DNA of 64,000 bases, taken from positions 16,405-80,404 of the forward strand of contig CABHOP010000030.1 of NCBI GenBank assembly GCA_902168085.1. Reading direction: 5' to 3'. Under the pieces are notes generated by a model. It saw only the letters and a list, made by a program, of their open reading frames with translations. It searched no databases and had not been told where the DNA came from. Positions 1 to 8,412 of the stretch are shown here, piece after piece. Both the position numbers and the translations under genes were made by a program. The number at the start of each line of letters is the position of its first letter. Positions within the stretch are counted from its first letter, which is position 1. This DNA is from an uncultured Bacteroides sp. Lineage in GTDB: Bacteria > Bacteroidota > Bacteroidia > Chitinophagales > Chitinophagaceae.

Positions 1-1413
1 AAACCCGATGAAGCAGATGCTATCGTTAAGTATGCAAAAGGCCACGCTACATTCGCAGGTGCGCCATATATCAATCACCAGTCGCTGAGCGAAAAAGGCT
101 TCATAGCCGATGAGCTGAAAAAACTGGATACTGCAGTAGAAAGCGCTTTTGAAATTGGTTTCGTATTCAACGTTTACACACTGGGCGAAGAATGCCTGCA
201 ACGCTTGGGCTTCACTGCCGAGCAATATTATGCACCGGACTTCAACCTGCTGGAATTCCTGGGCTTCAGCGATGAAGAGATAGATGCGGCCAACGATTAC
301 GTATGCGGTACCATGATGATAGAAGGGGCCCCTTACCTGAAAGAAGAGCACCTGCCGGTGTTCGACTGCGCTAACAAATGCGGTAAGAAAGGCGAGCGCT
401 ACATTCATGCACATGGCCACATCCGTATGATGGGTGCTACACAGCCTTTCATCAGCGGTGCCATCTCTAAAACCATCAACCTGCCAAATGAGGCTACGGT
501 AGAAGAGATCAAAGACTGCTACACACTTAGCTGGCAGCTGGGTATCAAGGCTTGTGCCCTGTACCGCGACGGTTCTAAACTGAGCCAGCCACTGAGCAAC
601 AAAAGCGATAAAAAGAAAAAAGAAGATACAAAAGAAACAGCTGCCACTGAAGCTGCTACTGCTGAAAGCGCAATAGTGGACATGGGCAAGCTGACCATAG
701 ATGAGCTGCTGGAAGAAGTGAACAAGCGCGTACAGGCCAGTCCGGATACGCAGCTGAAACGTGAGCTGAGCCGCATCGTAGAGCGCAAGCAATTACCTGC
801 CAAGCGCCGTGGTTATACCATCAAGGCAAAAGTAGGTGGCCAGCCATTGTTCGTTCGTACGGGTGAATATGGTGATGGCACACTGGGTGAGATATTCCTG
901 GATATGGCCAAAGAAGGTGCTACCATGCGCAGCCTGATGAACAGCTTTGCAATAGCGGTATCTATAGGCCTGCAATACGGTGTGCCGCTGGATGAATTCG
1001 TTGATAAATTCACATTCACCCGCTTTGAACCGGCAGGTATCGTAGAACACCCGAACATCAAATCGGCTACCTCTGTGCTCGACTTCGTATTCCGCTTGCT
1101 GGCTTATGAATACCTGGACCGTAGCGACCTGGTGCATGTGCAGGACCCTGAAAGGATGCAGGCCGCAGAAGATGATGCCGCACAGCAGGAACTTTCACAG
1201 GTACGCGTAACAGCACCGCAAACACAAAAGCAAAAGAATGTAGTGCCTGCACCCAAACCGGTGGCAGTAAGCGCACAAAACAGTGCCGATATCAAAAAGA
1301 TGATGGGAACCAGCGCCGATGCGCCTGTATGCCGCAACTGTGGCAACATCACCCTGCGGAACGGTACCTGCTATATGTGTCCTAACTGCGGTACTACCAC
1401 AGGTTGCAGCTAA
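1..1413 (+). CDS. nrdJ: Adenosylcobalamin-dependent ribonucleotide reductase, C-terminal part (5' end outside window)
   Basis: Class II ribonucleotide reductase, which reduces ribonucleotides to deoxyribonucleotides with coenzyme B12 and needs no oxygen. The frame is open from base 1, so only the last 470 residues are seen. They include the barrel-end motif GATQPFISGAISKTINLPN, then KACALYRDGSK. A Lys/Glu/Ala-rich linker follows (about codons 200-225), then a TSCPD-type domain (about codons 270-370, with RTGEYGDGTLGE). The tail is Cys-rich: C444, C447, C457, C460, C463 and C469, matching the redox-active and metal-binding tail of NrdJ. A strong hairpin terminator follows the stop. The B12 requirement suggests a cobalamin riboswitch could lie upstream, but that region is outside the window. 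Recognition is by family motifs and is firm. Confidence 0.95.
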   Translation, partial: KPDEADAIVKYAKGHATFAGAPYINHQSLSEKGFIADELKKLDTAVESAFEIGFVFNVYTLGEECLQRLGFTAEQYYAPDFNLLEFLGFSDEEIDAANDYVCGTMMIEGAPYLKEEHLPVFDCANKCGKKGERYIHAHGHIRMMGATQPFISGAISKTINLPNEATVEEIKDCYTLSWQLGIKACALYRDGSKLSQPLSNKSDKKKKEDTKETAATEAATAESAIVDMGKLTIDELLEEVNKRVQASPDTQLKRELSRIVERKQLPAKRRGYTIKAKVGGQPLFVRTGEYGDGTLGEIFLDMAKEGATMRSLMNSFAIAVSIGLQYGVPLDEFVDKFTFTRFEPAGIVEHPNIKSATSVLDFVFRLLAYEYLDRSDLVHVQDPERMQAAEDDAAQQELSQVRVTAPQTQKQKNVVPAPKPVAVSAQNSADIKKMMGTSADAPVCRNCGNITLRNGTCYMCPNCGTTTGCS

Positions 1414-1438
1414 TTACTAACCCATATACATAGATTGC

Positions 1439-1467
1439 AAAAGGCTACCAAATGGTAGCCTTTTTTT
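1439..1467 (+). terminator. Rho-independent terminator of nrdJ
   Basis: A 12-bp perfect inverted repeat AAAAGGCTACCA / TGGTAGCCTTTT with a very small loop runs into a T7 tract 26 bases after the nrdJ stop. The same stem recurs at 2954-2981, and in degraded form at 1991-2013. Confidence 0.9.
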
Positions 1468-1542
1468 AATGACGGATAAAATGACATATATATTCACTAT
1501 GGCTGGTTTTTAATTATTATTATTTTAGTAAAAAGGTAACCT

Positions 1543-1983
1543 ATGAAAAACTTTATCTGCCTGATAGTAATACTCTTTTGTTTCTCTTGTAAAAAAGACA
1601 AGACAGAACCAGTGGATGTTAGAGAACAGTATAAAGGTTTATTTAAAGTGCGGATTGCTCACCACTACAGTAGTTTTTCATTTCCGCCAAGTGTAGATAC
1701 GAGTTACAATACAATATTAAGAGTTGATTATGCTGTTTCAGATAGTGTTGCTTATAGCAAATCATCAGTAATGCCCGCTATATCTTTATACGATACTATA
1801 AGCAAGAAGATGTACGCCAGGTTGGGTGTTGGTGCTTCAGGTAAAATATACAATCAATACAATAGACTCTATAGTATTTATGAAGGTGGGTTTGTAGGAC
1901 GCGACTCTATCAATTGCTATTTCGGAGGCGAGGATAACCATAGCTCAGAAGTTGATACGCTGGTAGGTTACCGCATTAAATGA
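1543..1983 (+). CDS. Hypothetical lipoprotein, 146 aa
   Basis: Unknown function. The N-terminus is a lipoprotein signal peptide: a hydrophobic run of about 12 residues ending FCFSC, with Cys16 as the predicted lipidated residue, followed by Lys/Asp. That predicts export and anchoring in a membrane. The rest is polar, rich in Tyr and Ser, and shows no motif I recognise; alternating hydrophobic residues suggest a small beta-rich domain. The gene is more AT-rich than nrdJ before it, with TTT, TAT and AAT codons common, which may mean recent acquisition or low expression. It stands alone between two hairpins. The start is the ATG directly ahead of the signal peptide. Confidence 0.75.
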   Translation: MKNFICLIVILFCFSCKKDKTEPVDVREQYKGLFKVRIAHHYSSFSFPPSVDTSYNTILRVDYAVSDSVAYSKSSVMPAISLYDTISKKMYARLGVGASGKIYNQYNRLYSIYEGGFVGRDSINCYFGGEDNHSSEVDTLVGYRIK

Positions 1984-1990
1984 TTTTAGT

Positions 1991-2013
1991 GGCTGTAAGT
2001 TGGTAGCCTTTTT
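1991..2013 (+). terminator. Weak terminator-like hairpin
   Basis: GGCT...AGCC with a T6 run lies just after the stop of the lipoprotein gene. The right arm (GGTAGCCTTTTTT) is the same as in the terminators at 1439 and 2954, but the left arm has decayed. It is therefore a weak or degraded copy. Confidence 0.45.
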
Positions 2014-2054
2014 TATATGGCATATGTTTTGCTCGTGATAGTAAAACCACTATT

Positions 2055-2884
2055 ATGCACCGCTACCTCTTACTATGTATGATGCCATTGCTGCTGGCAT
2101 CCTGCACACAAAGCATGTATTTCCCCGACCGCGTCAATTCACCCGGCTTTAAAGAGAAAGGAGAAGCAAAGCTGGTACTGGCTACAAAATTTACAAGCAA
2201 CGATGCGGATTCACTTAACAAGGGCTGGCTCAATCCCGCTGCCGATATAGCTCATGCCGTTTCAAACCACATAGCTGTGTTTGCTTCTTACAGGTCCCTG
2301 CAAAACCGGTATATCCGCGAGCATATTCCTGATGAATATGATAATACGCGCTGGAGTCATGATACCATTATGGGTGGGCGCTTTACGGGTAATTACTTCG
2401 ATGCCGGTGCAGGCTATTTCTCTGCGATAGGAGGCCGTGCAAAGATGGAAGTGTATGGCGGTATAGGCATGGGCAGTTTAAATCGTAACGGCAGGCTTAT
2501 GCCGCAACTGAATTATGATGCCCGGTATTATCGTGTGTTCATACAGCCTGCCATGGCGCTACCAGCCGTCAGGATATTTTTTCTGTAATGGCAGGTATGC
2601 GGCTGATGTTCCAGAAGTTCTATGCGTTCAGTTCGCCCAACCCCCGGTTGTATTATCGTGCAGCTACTATCAGCAGCTACGATTCTTACGATGTACGCCA
2701 CCCAGTGTATACCTTCTTAGAACCATTCGCCAACCTCGAGTTGGGTTATAAGTTTATCAAGGTGAATATGCAATTGGGCCTGTCTGTACCACTTAGTGGC
2801 AGGTCTGCAGATATTGCAGGGTTCAGTCCTTTATTCGGTAGCCTGGGCCTGGCATTCAATTATGCACCGCGTTATTTTAAGTAG
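2055..2884 (+). pseudogene. Frameshifted outer-membrane lipoprotein/beta-barrel gene
   Basis: Two adjoining reading frames look like one gene. The first (2055-2588) starts with a lipoprotein signal (MHRYLLL...LLASC, Cys16), then repeated amphipathic strands with Gly and Tyr typical of small Bacteroidota surface barrels (GGRFTGNYFDAGAGYFS, MEVYGGIGMGSLNRNG). It stops abruptly at 2586-2588. The second frame opens in that same stop (ATG 2588) and continues barrel-like strands (FANLELGYKFIKVNMQLGL, LGLAFNYAPRYF) to a natural aromatic C-terminus at 2884. The shift falls near a T6 run at 2577-2582. One extra T would join the frames as ...RIFFSVMAGMRL. A sequencing indel, a true null mutation and phase variation by slippage are all possible. 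Function is unknown beyond surface location. Confidence 0.65.
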
Positions 2885-2953
2885 GTTTTGCTGAAGGCGA
2901 TATTTTCCTGAAAGGCATTAGCTACAAACGTTACAGCACAAAGCTGCAATTGA

Positions 2954-2981
2954 AAAAGGCTACCAGAAATGGTAGCCTTTT
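2954..2981. terminator. Bidirectional terminator between convergent genes
   Basis: A perfect 12-bp inverted repeat AAAAGGCTACCA / TGGTAGCCTTTT with a 4-nt loop lies between the frameshifted lipoprotein gene (plus) and the DUF4397 gene (minus). It has A-rich and T-rich flanks, so it can serve both strands. Confidence 0.85.
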
Positions 2982-3002
2982 CATCTAACCGCTAGCCCCG
3001 TC

Positions 3003-4679
3003 CTATTGCTTTACAAACTTTATGACCTCGCTATGAGTGCCATTTTCCAATCTTATAAAATAAATCCCGTTGCCTATATTGCTGATGTTTATGTCGCTGC
3101 TGTTGCTGTTAGTTACAGCACTTATCATTTTACCTGTTACATCGTATATCGTTGCATTGTAGTTGCCTTTCCACCCGTTGATGTGTAGCACATTGGTAGC
3201 GGGATTAGGCCATACAGAAAATGTGTTACCGGCATCTATGTTTGCTACACTGTTGGTTACCGCCGGCAATGGTACCAATGCACCACCTGTAGCCAGTGCG
3301 GCATATAAGCCGAATGCAGGGCCATTACTGTTATTGGCTGGTGCCAGAAAGCCCGAAGCCAGCACGGTAATAGCTTGCCCTTGCAGGCCTAATGTTTGCA
3401 ATGGCGCAGAATATGATTTAACAACAGTACTGCCGCTTGCATTGGTTACATCTATTGTATAGTTGCTGGTGGGTAACGACAGGTAAGTGCTGTAGCTGCC
3501 AAAGCTGATATCGTTTACTAAAGTATTGCCGCCAGAGCGTACATCAACAGTAGGTGCATCTGTACTGCCATGCATTACCAGTACATCTGTGTTACTGGCA
3601 TTCGTACCCAGCTCACGTGCAGGTGCAAATGGGCTTAGCCTGAAGTCGGGGCTGGGGGTATAGCCCGAACCACTAACGATACCATTGGCTACCAATATAT
3701 AACTACCGGCAGAATCCAGTGTTACATTCAGGTTGTAGAGCGTATCAGTTACAGCGGTACTGTTTTTTGGTGCAATGCCTATGTTCAGTGCTGTTTTGGC
3801 CGGTGCATCTATAAACGGTGTAGCTGTACGGAATGCAAAATTGTCCAGCAGTTTGTCTCCGTTCAGGTATACGTCTACAGAATCAGCAACGGCATCGGCA
3901 CAGTTATGTATGGCTTGTACACGCGCCAATGCTTCAGGGCTGGTAGTAGGCAGTGGTATTAATGCACCACCGGCAGTAGGGGCTACATACAATCCGAATG
4001 CAGGGCCATTGCTGTTATTAGCCGGTGTCAGGAAGCCGGATGCCAATACTACAATTGCTTCACCGTCCAGGTTTAGTGTTTGCAATGGTGCGCTGTAAGT
4101 TTGCACGGTAGTAGCCCCTGTGGTAGTAGTTACGCGTATCTTATAGTCGGCAGTAGGCAGTTCAAGATAACCGGCAAAATTACCAAACGCGATATCGTCA
4201 ACTAGTGTGTTGATACCACTACGCACATCTACGGTAGGCGCATCGGTGCTGCCATGCACCACCAGCACATCTGTATTGGCAGCATTCGCGGCCGCCTCCC
4301 TGCCCATGTTATATACACTTATCCTGAAAGGTACTGCAGGACTGTAACCGCTGCTGCTTTCAATGCCGTTTGCCACTGCTATGTATTTGGCACCGGCAGT
4401 CAATGTGGTGGAAAGGTTATAAAAGGTATCTGTTACTGCAGTGCTGTTTTGAGGCGCAATACCTACATTAATAGGTACACCTGCCGGTATGTCTAAAAAG
4501 CCGGTCGCGGTGCGGAAGGGTACATTATCCAATGCTTTGGTGCCATTCAGATAAACGTCAACACTGGCTGCTGCAGCATCAGGGCTGTTATGAATGATTT
4601 GTACCCGTGCAGTCTGCGCATAGCCGGAAATCATAGCAGCACTTAAGGAAAGCGTAAGTAAAAATTTGTGTTTCATCAT
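3003..4679 (-). CDS. Secreted DUF4397 tandem-repeat protein with type IX sorting domain
   Basis: A 558-residue exported protein. It has a Sec signal peptide (residues 1-22, ending GYAQ). Two long repeats follow, starting at residues 24 and 252 (ARVQIIHNSPD and ARVQAIHNCAD), with a period of 228 residues (684 nt). Each long repeat itself holds two related halves, the second opening VLVVHGSTDAPTVDVRSG, so there are four DUF4397-like units. The last 80 residues (VWPNPATNVLHING ... IKFVKQ) form a type A type IX secretion C-terminal domain, predicting transport across the outer membrane and surface attachment or release. DUF4397 proteins have no settled function; adhesion or matrix roles are only a guess. 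No enzymatic motif is seen. The gene is monocistronic and ends at a bidirectional terminator. Confidence 0.9.
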   Translation of the reverse strand: MMKHKFLLTLSLSAAMISGYAQTARVQIIHNSPDAAAASVDVYLNGTKALDNVPFRTATGFLDIPAGVPINVGIAPQNSTAVTDTFYNLSTTLTAGAKYIAVANGIESSSGYSPAVPFRISVYNMGREAAANAANTDVLVVHGSTDAPTVDVRSGINTLVDDIAFGNFAGYLELPTADYKIRVTTTTGATTVQTYSAPLQTLNLDGEAIVVLASGFLTPANNSNGPAFGLYVAPTAGGALIPLPTTSPEALARVQAIHNCADAVADSVDVYLNGDKLLDNFAFRTATPFIDAPAKTALNIGIAPKNSTAVTDTLYNLNVTLDSAGSYILVANGIVSGSGYTPSPDFRLSPFAPARELGTNASNTDVLVMHGSTDAPTVDVRSGGNTLVNDISFGSYSTYLSLPTSNYTIDVTNASGSTVVKSYSAPLQTLGLQGQAITVLASGFLAPANNSNGPAFGLYAALATGGALVPLPAVTNSVANIDAGNTFSVWPNPATNVLHINGWKGNYNATIYDVTGKMISAVTNSNSSDINISNIGNGIYFIRLENGTHSEVIKFVKQ

Positions 4680-4882
4680 AGTTCACAGTTTTAGATTCAT
4701 TGAGGAAACACGACTTTTTAATATTTTGTTTAACCAATAGTGTCAATTCATTAAACGAATGACGCTTGTATGACAATGGTTCATACATCATGCATTCGGT
4801 ATGGAAAAACCTTCAACAACCATGTGCATGTTGCTGGAATGTAGATGTTGTGTTGTTTGTATTTTACATATTTTGTCCGCCC

Positions 4883-5332
4883 ATGTCTTTAAAGCAACAG
4901 TTATTCGCCCATTGCCGTGAGCACTTTAGTGCTGCAATAAAAGCTGCAGAAGCTGCCATTGCTTCGGCGCGCGAAGCATCGCAGAATGAAACGAAAAGCA
5001 GTGCAGGCGATAAATATGAAACTGCCCGCGAAATGATGCAGCAGGAAATAGACATGAATACGGCCCGTCTGCATCAATCGCAACTGCAGTTGTCTGCATT
5101 GGAAAGGGTAGATGTGTCAAAAGCGTATGACCGGGTACAACCCGGCAGCCTTGTGCATACTGATAATGGCAGCTTTTTCATTGCCGTAAGTGCCGGTCAC
5201 TTTACTATTGATGACATCAAGTACTATGCTATCTCCATTGAATCGCCCATAGGCAGGCATATGGTCGGCAAACAACAAGGTGAAACCTTTACACTGAATG
5301 GCAAGCAGTTTGCCATCTCAAGAGTTGAATAA
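4883..5332 (+). CDS. GreA/GreB-like transcript cleavage factor-related protein
   Basis: 149 residues from the ATG at 4883. The N-terminal half is a predicted coiled coil (about residues 15-75, rich in Ala, Glu and Gln, with SSAGDKYETAREMMQQEI), like the GreA finger. The C-terminal half (about 85-149) holds the small beta-barrel pattern with VLVHTD- and ISIESPIGRHMVGKQQGE-like strands seen in Gre factor C-domains, where it binds RNA polymerase. Proteins of this type are common in Bacteroidota and are sometimes mislabelled as acyl-carrier-protein synthases. It is shorter than and diverged from true GreA, so it may be a secondary-channel regulator rather than a cleavage factor. An in-frame TTG at 4766 would only add an implausible leader. 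Confidence 0.7.
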   Translation: MSLKQQLFAHCREHFSAAIKAAEAAIASAREASQNETKSSAGDKYETAREMMQQEIDMNTARLHQSQLQLSALERVDVSKAYDRVQPGSLVHTDNGSFFIAVSAGHFTIDDIKYYAISIESPIGRHMVGKQQGETFTLNGKQFAISRVE

Positions 5333-5400
5333 CAATTATTTATTGTATATTTGCTATGTAATAAAGTGTAGTTAGTATGGAAACTATTGGCAAATCAAAA

Positions 5401-5426
5401 ACAACAAAACACAACATTTCACAACA
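5401..5426 (+). repeat. Copy of the ACAACAAAACACAACA element plus a TTCACAACA half-site
   Basis: ACAACAAAACACAACA sits at 5401-5416, followed by TTTCACAACA at 5417-5426. The same core recurs at 5476-5500 and, on the other strand, at 40386-40410. It is a candidate operator in front of the aldehyde dehydrogenase gene. Confidence 0.5.
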
Positions 5427-5475
5427 AATTCGGGTTGATACACATTGATTATCAATAGCGCGAATTGAAAACTTG

Positions 5476-5500
5476 AAAATTCATAACAAAACACAACAAA
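5476..5500 (+). promoter_or_regulatory. 25-nt element shared with the 3-hydroxyacyl-CoA dehydrogenase upstream region
   Basis: This 25-mer, with core AACAAAACACAACAAA preceded by ATTCAT, matches the reverse complement of 40386-40410 at 23 of 25 positions. It lies 36 nt before the ATG of the 2-aminomuconic semialdehyde dehydrogenase gene and just upstream of its -7 box. That position suits a repressor or activator site. Confidence 0.5.
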
Positions 5501-5522
5501 TCCCTTTTTAACGCCAACACCG

Positions 5523-5530
5523 TACCTTTG
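5523..5530 (+). promoter_or_regulatory. -7 box TACCTTTG abutting the start codon
   Basis: It matches the Bacteroidota consensus TAnnTTTG and ends only 5 nt before the ATG at 5536. If used, transcription would begin at or next to the start codon, giving a leaderless mRNA. No clear -33 TTG is present at 19-21 nt. Confidence 0.55.
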
Positions 5531-5535
5531 CACCC

Positions 5536-6993
5536 ATGGATTTAAGGATTCCTGAAAAAATAGCCAATTATATAGGTGGCAGCCTTTCGGCGCCCATCAA
5601 CGGTAAGTATATGGATAACGTAAACCCTGCTACAGGCGAGGTTTACAGCCAGATACCCGATAGTGATAACAAGGACGTAGAAGAAGCCGTAGGTGCCGCC
5701 AAGGCAGCATTTGCCGGCTGGAGCACCACCCCTGCCGAAGAACGCTTTAAAATACTGAACCGCATAGCCGAACTGATAGACCAGAACCTGGATGCACTGG
5801 CGCTGGCGGAAACCAATGATAACGGTAAGCCCCTGTGGCTGAGCAAGAAGGTGGATATACCACGCGCATCCAGCAACTTTCGATTCTTTGCTACAGGGCT
5901 GATGCACTTTTCTACCGAAAGCCACAATATGGAAAACGGCACGGTAAACTACACGCTGCGCCAGCCTATCGGCGTAGTGGGTTGCATTTCTCCGTGGAAC
6001 CTGCCGCTGTATCTCTTTACCTGGAAGATAGCCCCCGCACTGGCCGCAGGCAACTGCGTTATAGCCAAGCCCAGCGAGGTAACACCTATGACGGGCTACC
6101 TGCTGAGCGTGATATGTAAAGAAGCCGGCCTTCCAGCCGGTGTGCTGAACATTGTGCATGGCAATGGTCCCAACTGTGGTTCGGCCATCGTAGCGCATCC
6201 GGAAATAAAAGCCATATCCTTTACAGGCAGCACGCGCGCAGGTAAAGACATAGCTGCCACCGCAGCACCTATGTTCAAAAAGATATCGCTGGAACTGGGT
6301 GGTAAAAACCCTAACCTGATATTCGCCGATTGCGATTGGGATAAGATGATGCGCACCACGCTGCAGTCTTCTTTCGCCAACCAGGGACAGATATGCCTGT
6401 GCGGCAGCCGTATATTGATAGAAGAAAGCATCTATGAAAAATTCAAAGCCGAGTTTGTAGAGCGTGCTAAGAAACTAACCGTGGGCGACCCGCTGGATGA
6501 CAACAGCAGGCAGGGTGCTGTGGTGAGCAAGGTACACTTCGATAAAGTCATCAGCTGCATAGAAACAGCGAAGGAAGAAGGTGGTAAGATATTGCTGGGT
6601 GGCAATGCTATAAAAGGCACCGGCCGATGCCAGAATGGTTATTTCATAGAGCCTACTATTATAGAAGGCCTGGGCCCATCGTGCCGCACTAATATGGAAG
6701 AGATATTTGGCCCGGTGGTGACGCTGCAGTCTTTCAAAACAGAAGATGAAGCCCTGCAACTGGCGAATGCCAGCGACTATGGCCTGGCGGCTACTATATG
6801 GACACAGGATGTGAGCCGTGCCAACCGTATGGCTGCCAAAGTGCATAGTGGCATCATATGGGTAAACTGCTGGCTGCTGCGCGATCTGCGCACGCCATTC
6901 GGTGGTTTCAAAAACTCAGGCGTAGGCCGCGAAGGCGGCTGGGAAGCACTGAAGTTCTTCACCGATATAAAGAATGTGTGCATTGATTTATAA
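5536..6993 (+). CDS. 2-aminomuconic semialdehyde dehydrogenase (ALDH superfamily)
   Basis: A 485-residue NAD-dependent aldehyde dehydrogenase. It shows PWNLPLYLFTWKIAPALAAGN (NAD-binding), the Glu motif LELGGKNPN and the catalytic Cys in FANQGQICLCGSR. The C-terminal segment WVNCWLLRDLRTPFGGFKN, with Arg in the substrate pocket, is typical of 2-aminomuconate/2-hydroxymuconate semialdehyde dehydrogenases. The next gene is a RidA-fold protein resembling 2-aminomuconate deaminase. Together the pair would oxidise and then deaminate ring-cleavage products of 3-hydroxyanthranilate (tryptophan catabolism) or aminophenol. The other pathway genes (dioxygenase, decarboxylase, kynureninase) are not in this window. 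Upstream are two repeat elements and a -7 box at 5523. A general aromatic semialdehyde role is the alternative. Confidence 0.85.
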   Translation: MDLRIPEKIANYIGGSLSAPINGKYMDNVNPATGEVYSQIPDSDNKDVEEAVGAAKAAFAGWSTTPAEERFKILNRIAELIDQNLDALALAETNDNGKPLWLSKKVDIPRASSNFRFFATGLMHFSTESHNMENGTVNYTLRQPIGVVGCISPWNLPLYLFTWKIAPALAAGNCVIAKPSEVTPMTGYLLSVICKEAGLPAGVLNIVHGNGPNCGSAIVAHPEIKAISFTGSTRAGKDIAATAAPMFKKISLELGGKNPNLIFADCDWDKMMRTTLQSSFANQGQICLCGSRILIEESIYEKFKAEFVERAKKLTVGDPLDDNSRQGAVVSKVHFDKVISCIETAKEEGGKILLGGNAIKGTGRCQNGYFIEPTIIEGLGPSCRTNMEEIFGPVVTLQSFKTEDEALQLANASDYGLAATIWTQDVSRANRMAAKVHSGIIWVNCWLLRDLRTPFGGFKNSGVGREGGWEALKFFTDIKNVCIDL

Positions 6994-7024
6994 TTTTTGG
7001 TTTTAACTTTTGAACTTTGACTTT

Positions 7025-7438
7025 ATGAGCGAACGTATTTCCACAGATAAAGCACCTGCGCCGGTTGGCCTCTATCCGCATGCACGCCGTGTAGGCAACC
7101 TGTTGTTCCTTTCAGGTATAGGCCCGCGCACCGTTACCAATGAGATACCCGGGTTGGTGCTGGATAAGAATGGCAACTTCCAGGAGTTTGACTTTGCTGC
7201 CCAGTGCCGCAATGTATTTGATAACGTCCGCATCGTGCTGGAAGAAAGCGGCAGCAGCTGGGATAAGCTGGTAGATGTAACCGTTTTCCTGGTAAACATG
7301 AAGCGCGATTTTGCCACTTACAATAAAATATACGCGGAGTACTTCAAAGACAACCAACCCTGCCGCACTACGGTAGAGATCAACTCCCTGCCTACACCTA
7401 TAGCCATAGAGCTGAAGTGTATCGCTACCATAGACTAG
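7025..7438 (+). CDS. RidA-family 2-aminomuconate deaminase-like protein
   Basis: 137 residues from the ATG at 7025; a TTG five codons earlier is less likely. It belongs to the YjgF/YER057c/RidA fold of trimeric imine/enamine hydrolases. Features seen are APVGLYPHARRVGNLLFLSG near the N-terminus, then the C-terminal block CRTTVEINSLPTPIAIELKCIA, with the Arg that binds substrate carboxylates in the family. The version with YPHARR and GIGPR resembles 2-aminomuconate deaminases of aminophenol and nitrobenzoate pathways. It starts 31 nt after the dehydrogenase stop, so it is very likely co-transcribed and acts on 2-aminomuconate made by that enzyme. A strong terminator follows. Confidence 0.8.
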   Translation: MSERISTDKAPAPVGLYPHARRVGNLLFLSGIGPRTVTNEIPGLVLDKNGNFQEFDFAAQCRNVFDNVRIVLEESGSSWDKLVDVTVFLVNMKRDFATYNKIYAEYFKDNQPCRTTVEINSLPTPIAIELKCIATID

Positions 7439-7454
7439 TAAGTACCTGATAATA

Positions 7455-7484
7455 AAAGAGGCTGCATAGTATTGCAGCCTCTTT
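7455..7484. terminator. Bidirectional terminator
   Basis: A perfect 12-bp repeat AAAGAGGCTGCA / TGCAGCCTCTTT with a 6-nt loop lies between the convergent deaminase (plus) and lipoprotein (minus) genes. Confidence 0.9.
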
Positions 7485-7506
7485 ATATTTAAGTAAAGCT
7501 TGAGGA

Positions 7507-8373
7507 TTACAAAGGTATATCCAATCTCAATTGCTTCTGGAAAGCTTTGCCTGATGCATCTTTGCCATCTATCTTCCACATCACACTACGTAGCTCTACT
7601 GTCAATGGCTTCTGGTTCGCTGCCCTTACATTCCGCACACTGTTTATCCATTTCTGCTGCATAGCGCGGCTCATGCGTTTGTTCTTTACAGCACGGGTCA
7701 CAGCGTTCTTTATACTGTTAGGGCTTGCCTTCACATACTCCAGTCGCTTATCATCCAGCCCGCTGATGGTATAGCTATTGTTACCACCCTTCAAGGCTTG
7801 CCAGTTTGTAGTACGGCTCAGTTGGTCAAGCACCAGCGTGCCCAGTTCATTTTTCACTACGATAACCGTCTGGTAGCGTTGCGATACGCGGGTTACTTTT
7901 CCTCCGCTTAGTTTTATCTGGTTACCATTTAGTTTGCCACCGGTCATCTCGAAGCTGGCGCCGCTGGCTTTGCTCAGGTCTTGTTGTTTGTAAGAGCGGG
8001 TAGTAAGGTTAGGTATCAGGATGCTTACCTCTTTAAAGTTCGCTTTTAAGCCATTGCCTTTCAATTCCTGGCGGGGCTCTTCTTTAGGCTGCTCCGGTTC
8101 TTTCTTTTCAGGTTCTGCCGGCGCAGCTTCTTTTTCCGGTTGCTTGGCAGCAGTGTCCTGTGCAGGCTGTTGTGGTTCTGCCGGCGGGGCCGCTACAGGT
8201 TGCAGTGGGCGCACATCGGCCACAAAGTCTTGCAGGTATTGCGAGTCCGTTTCTGTGACGATGGTGGCAGGGTCGCCCAGTACTATCGGCTTACCCCTGT
8301 TAGGATTTTCAGTACCGCACGATTGCAGTATGATAGCAGCAGATAATATGGCCAATACAAAGGGGATACGCAT
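7507..8373 (-). CDS. Hypothetical lipoprotein with Pro/Glu-rich linker, 288 aa
   Basis: Unknown function. Residues 1-19 form a lipoprotein signal (IILQSC, Cys19). Residues about 60-105 are a low-complexity, Pro/Ala/Glu/Gln-rich linker, a typical stalk for reaching away from a membrane. Residues about 110-288 look like a folded domain with repeated beta strands (LSGGKVTRVSQRYQTVIVV), a basic helix (NAVTRAVKNKRMSRAMQQKW) and a final strand ending in RLDIPL. I recognise no family. It starts 39 nt after the fused E1 gene stop on the same strand and may be in that transcript, but a functional link is not obvious. The start is the ATG at 8373, directly before the signal peptide. Confidence 0.75.
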   Translation of the reverse strand: MRIPFVLAILSAAIILQSCGTENPNRGKPIVLGDPATIVTETDSQYLQDFVADVRPLQPVAAPPAEPQQPAQDTAAKQPEKEAAPAEPEKKEPEQPKEEPRQELKGNGLKANFKEVSILIPNLTTRSYKQQDLSKASGASFEMTGGKLNGNQIKLSGGKVTRVSQRYQTVIVVKNELGTLVLDQLSRTTNWQALKGGNNSYTISGLDDKRLEYVKASPNSIKNAVTRAVKNKRMSRAMQQKWINSVRNVRAANQKPLTVELRSVMWKIDGKDASGKAFQKQLRLDIPL

Positions 8374-8412
8374 AATAGTGTCTGTATTCTGTACGAAATT
8401 AATAAAGCCTTT

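Noticed and set aside
5398..5505. A/C-rich direct repeats resembling a short CRISPR or satellite
   Set aside because: There are only two copies with unequal context and no regular spacer length. A regulatory element is a better reading.
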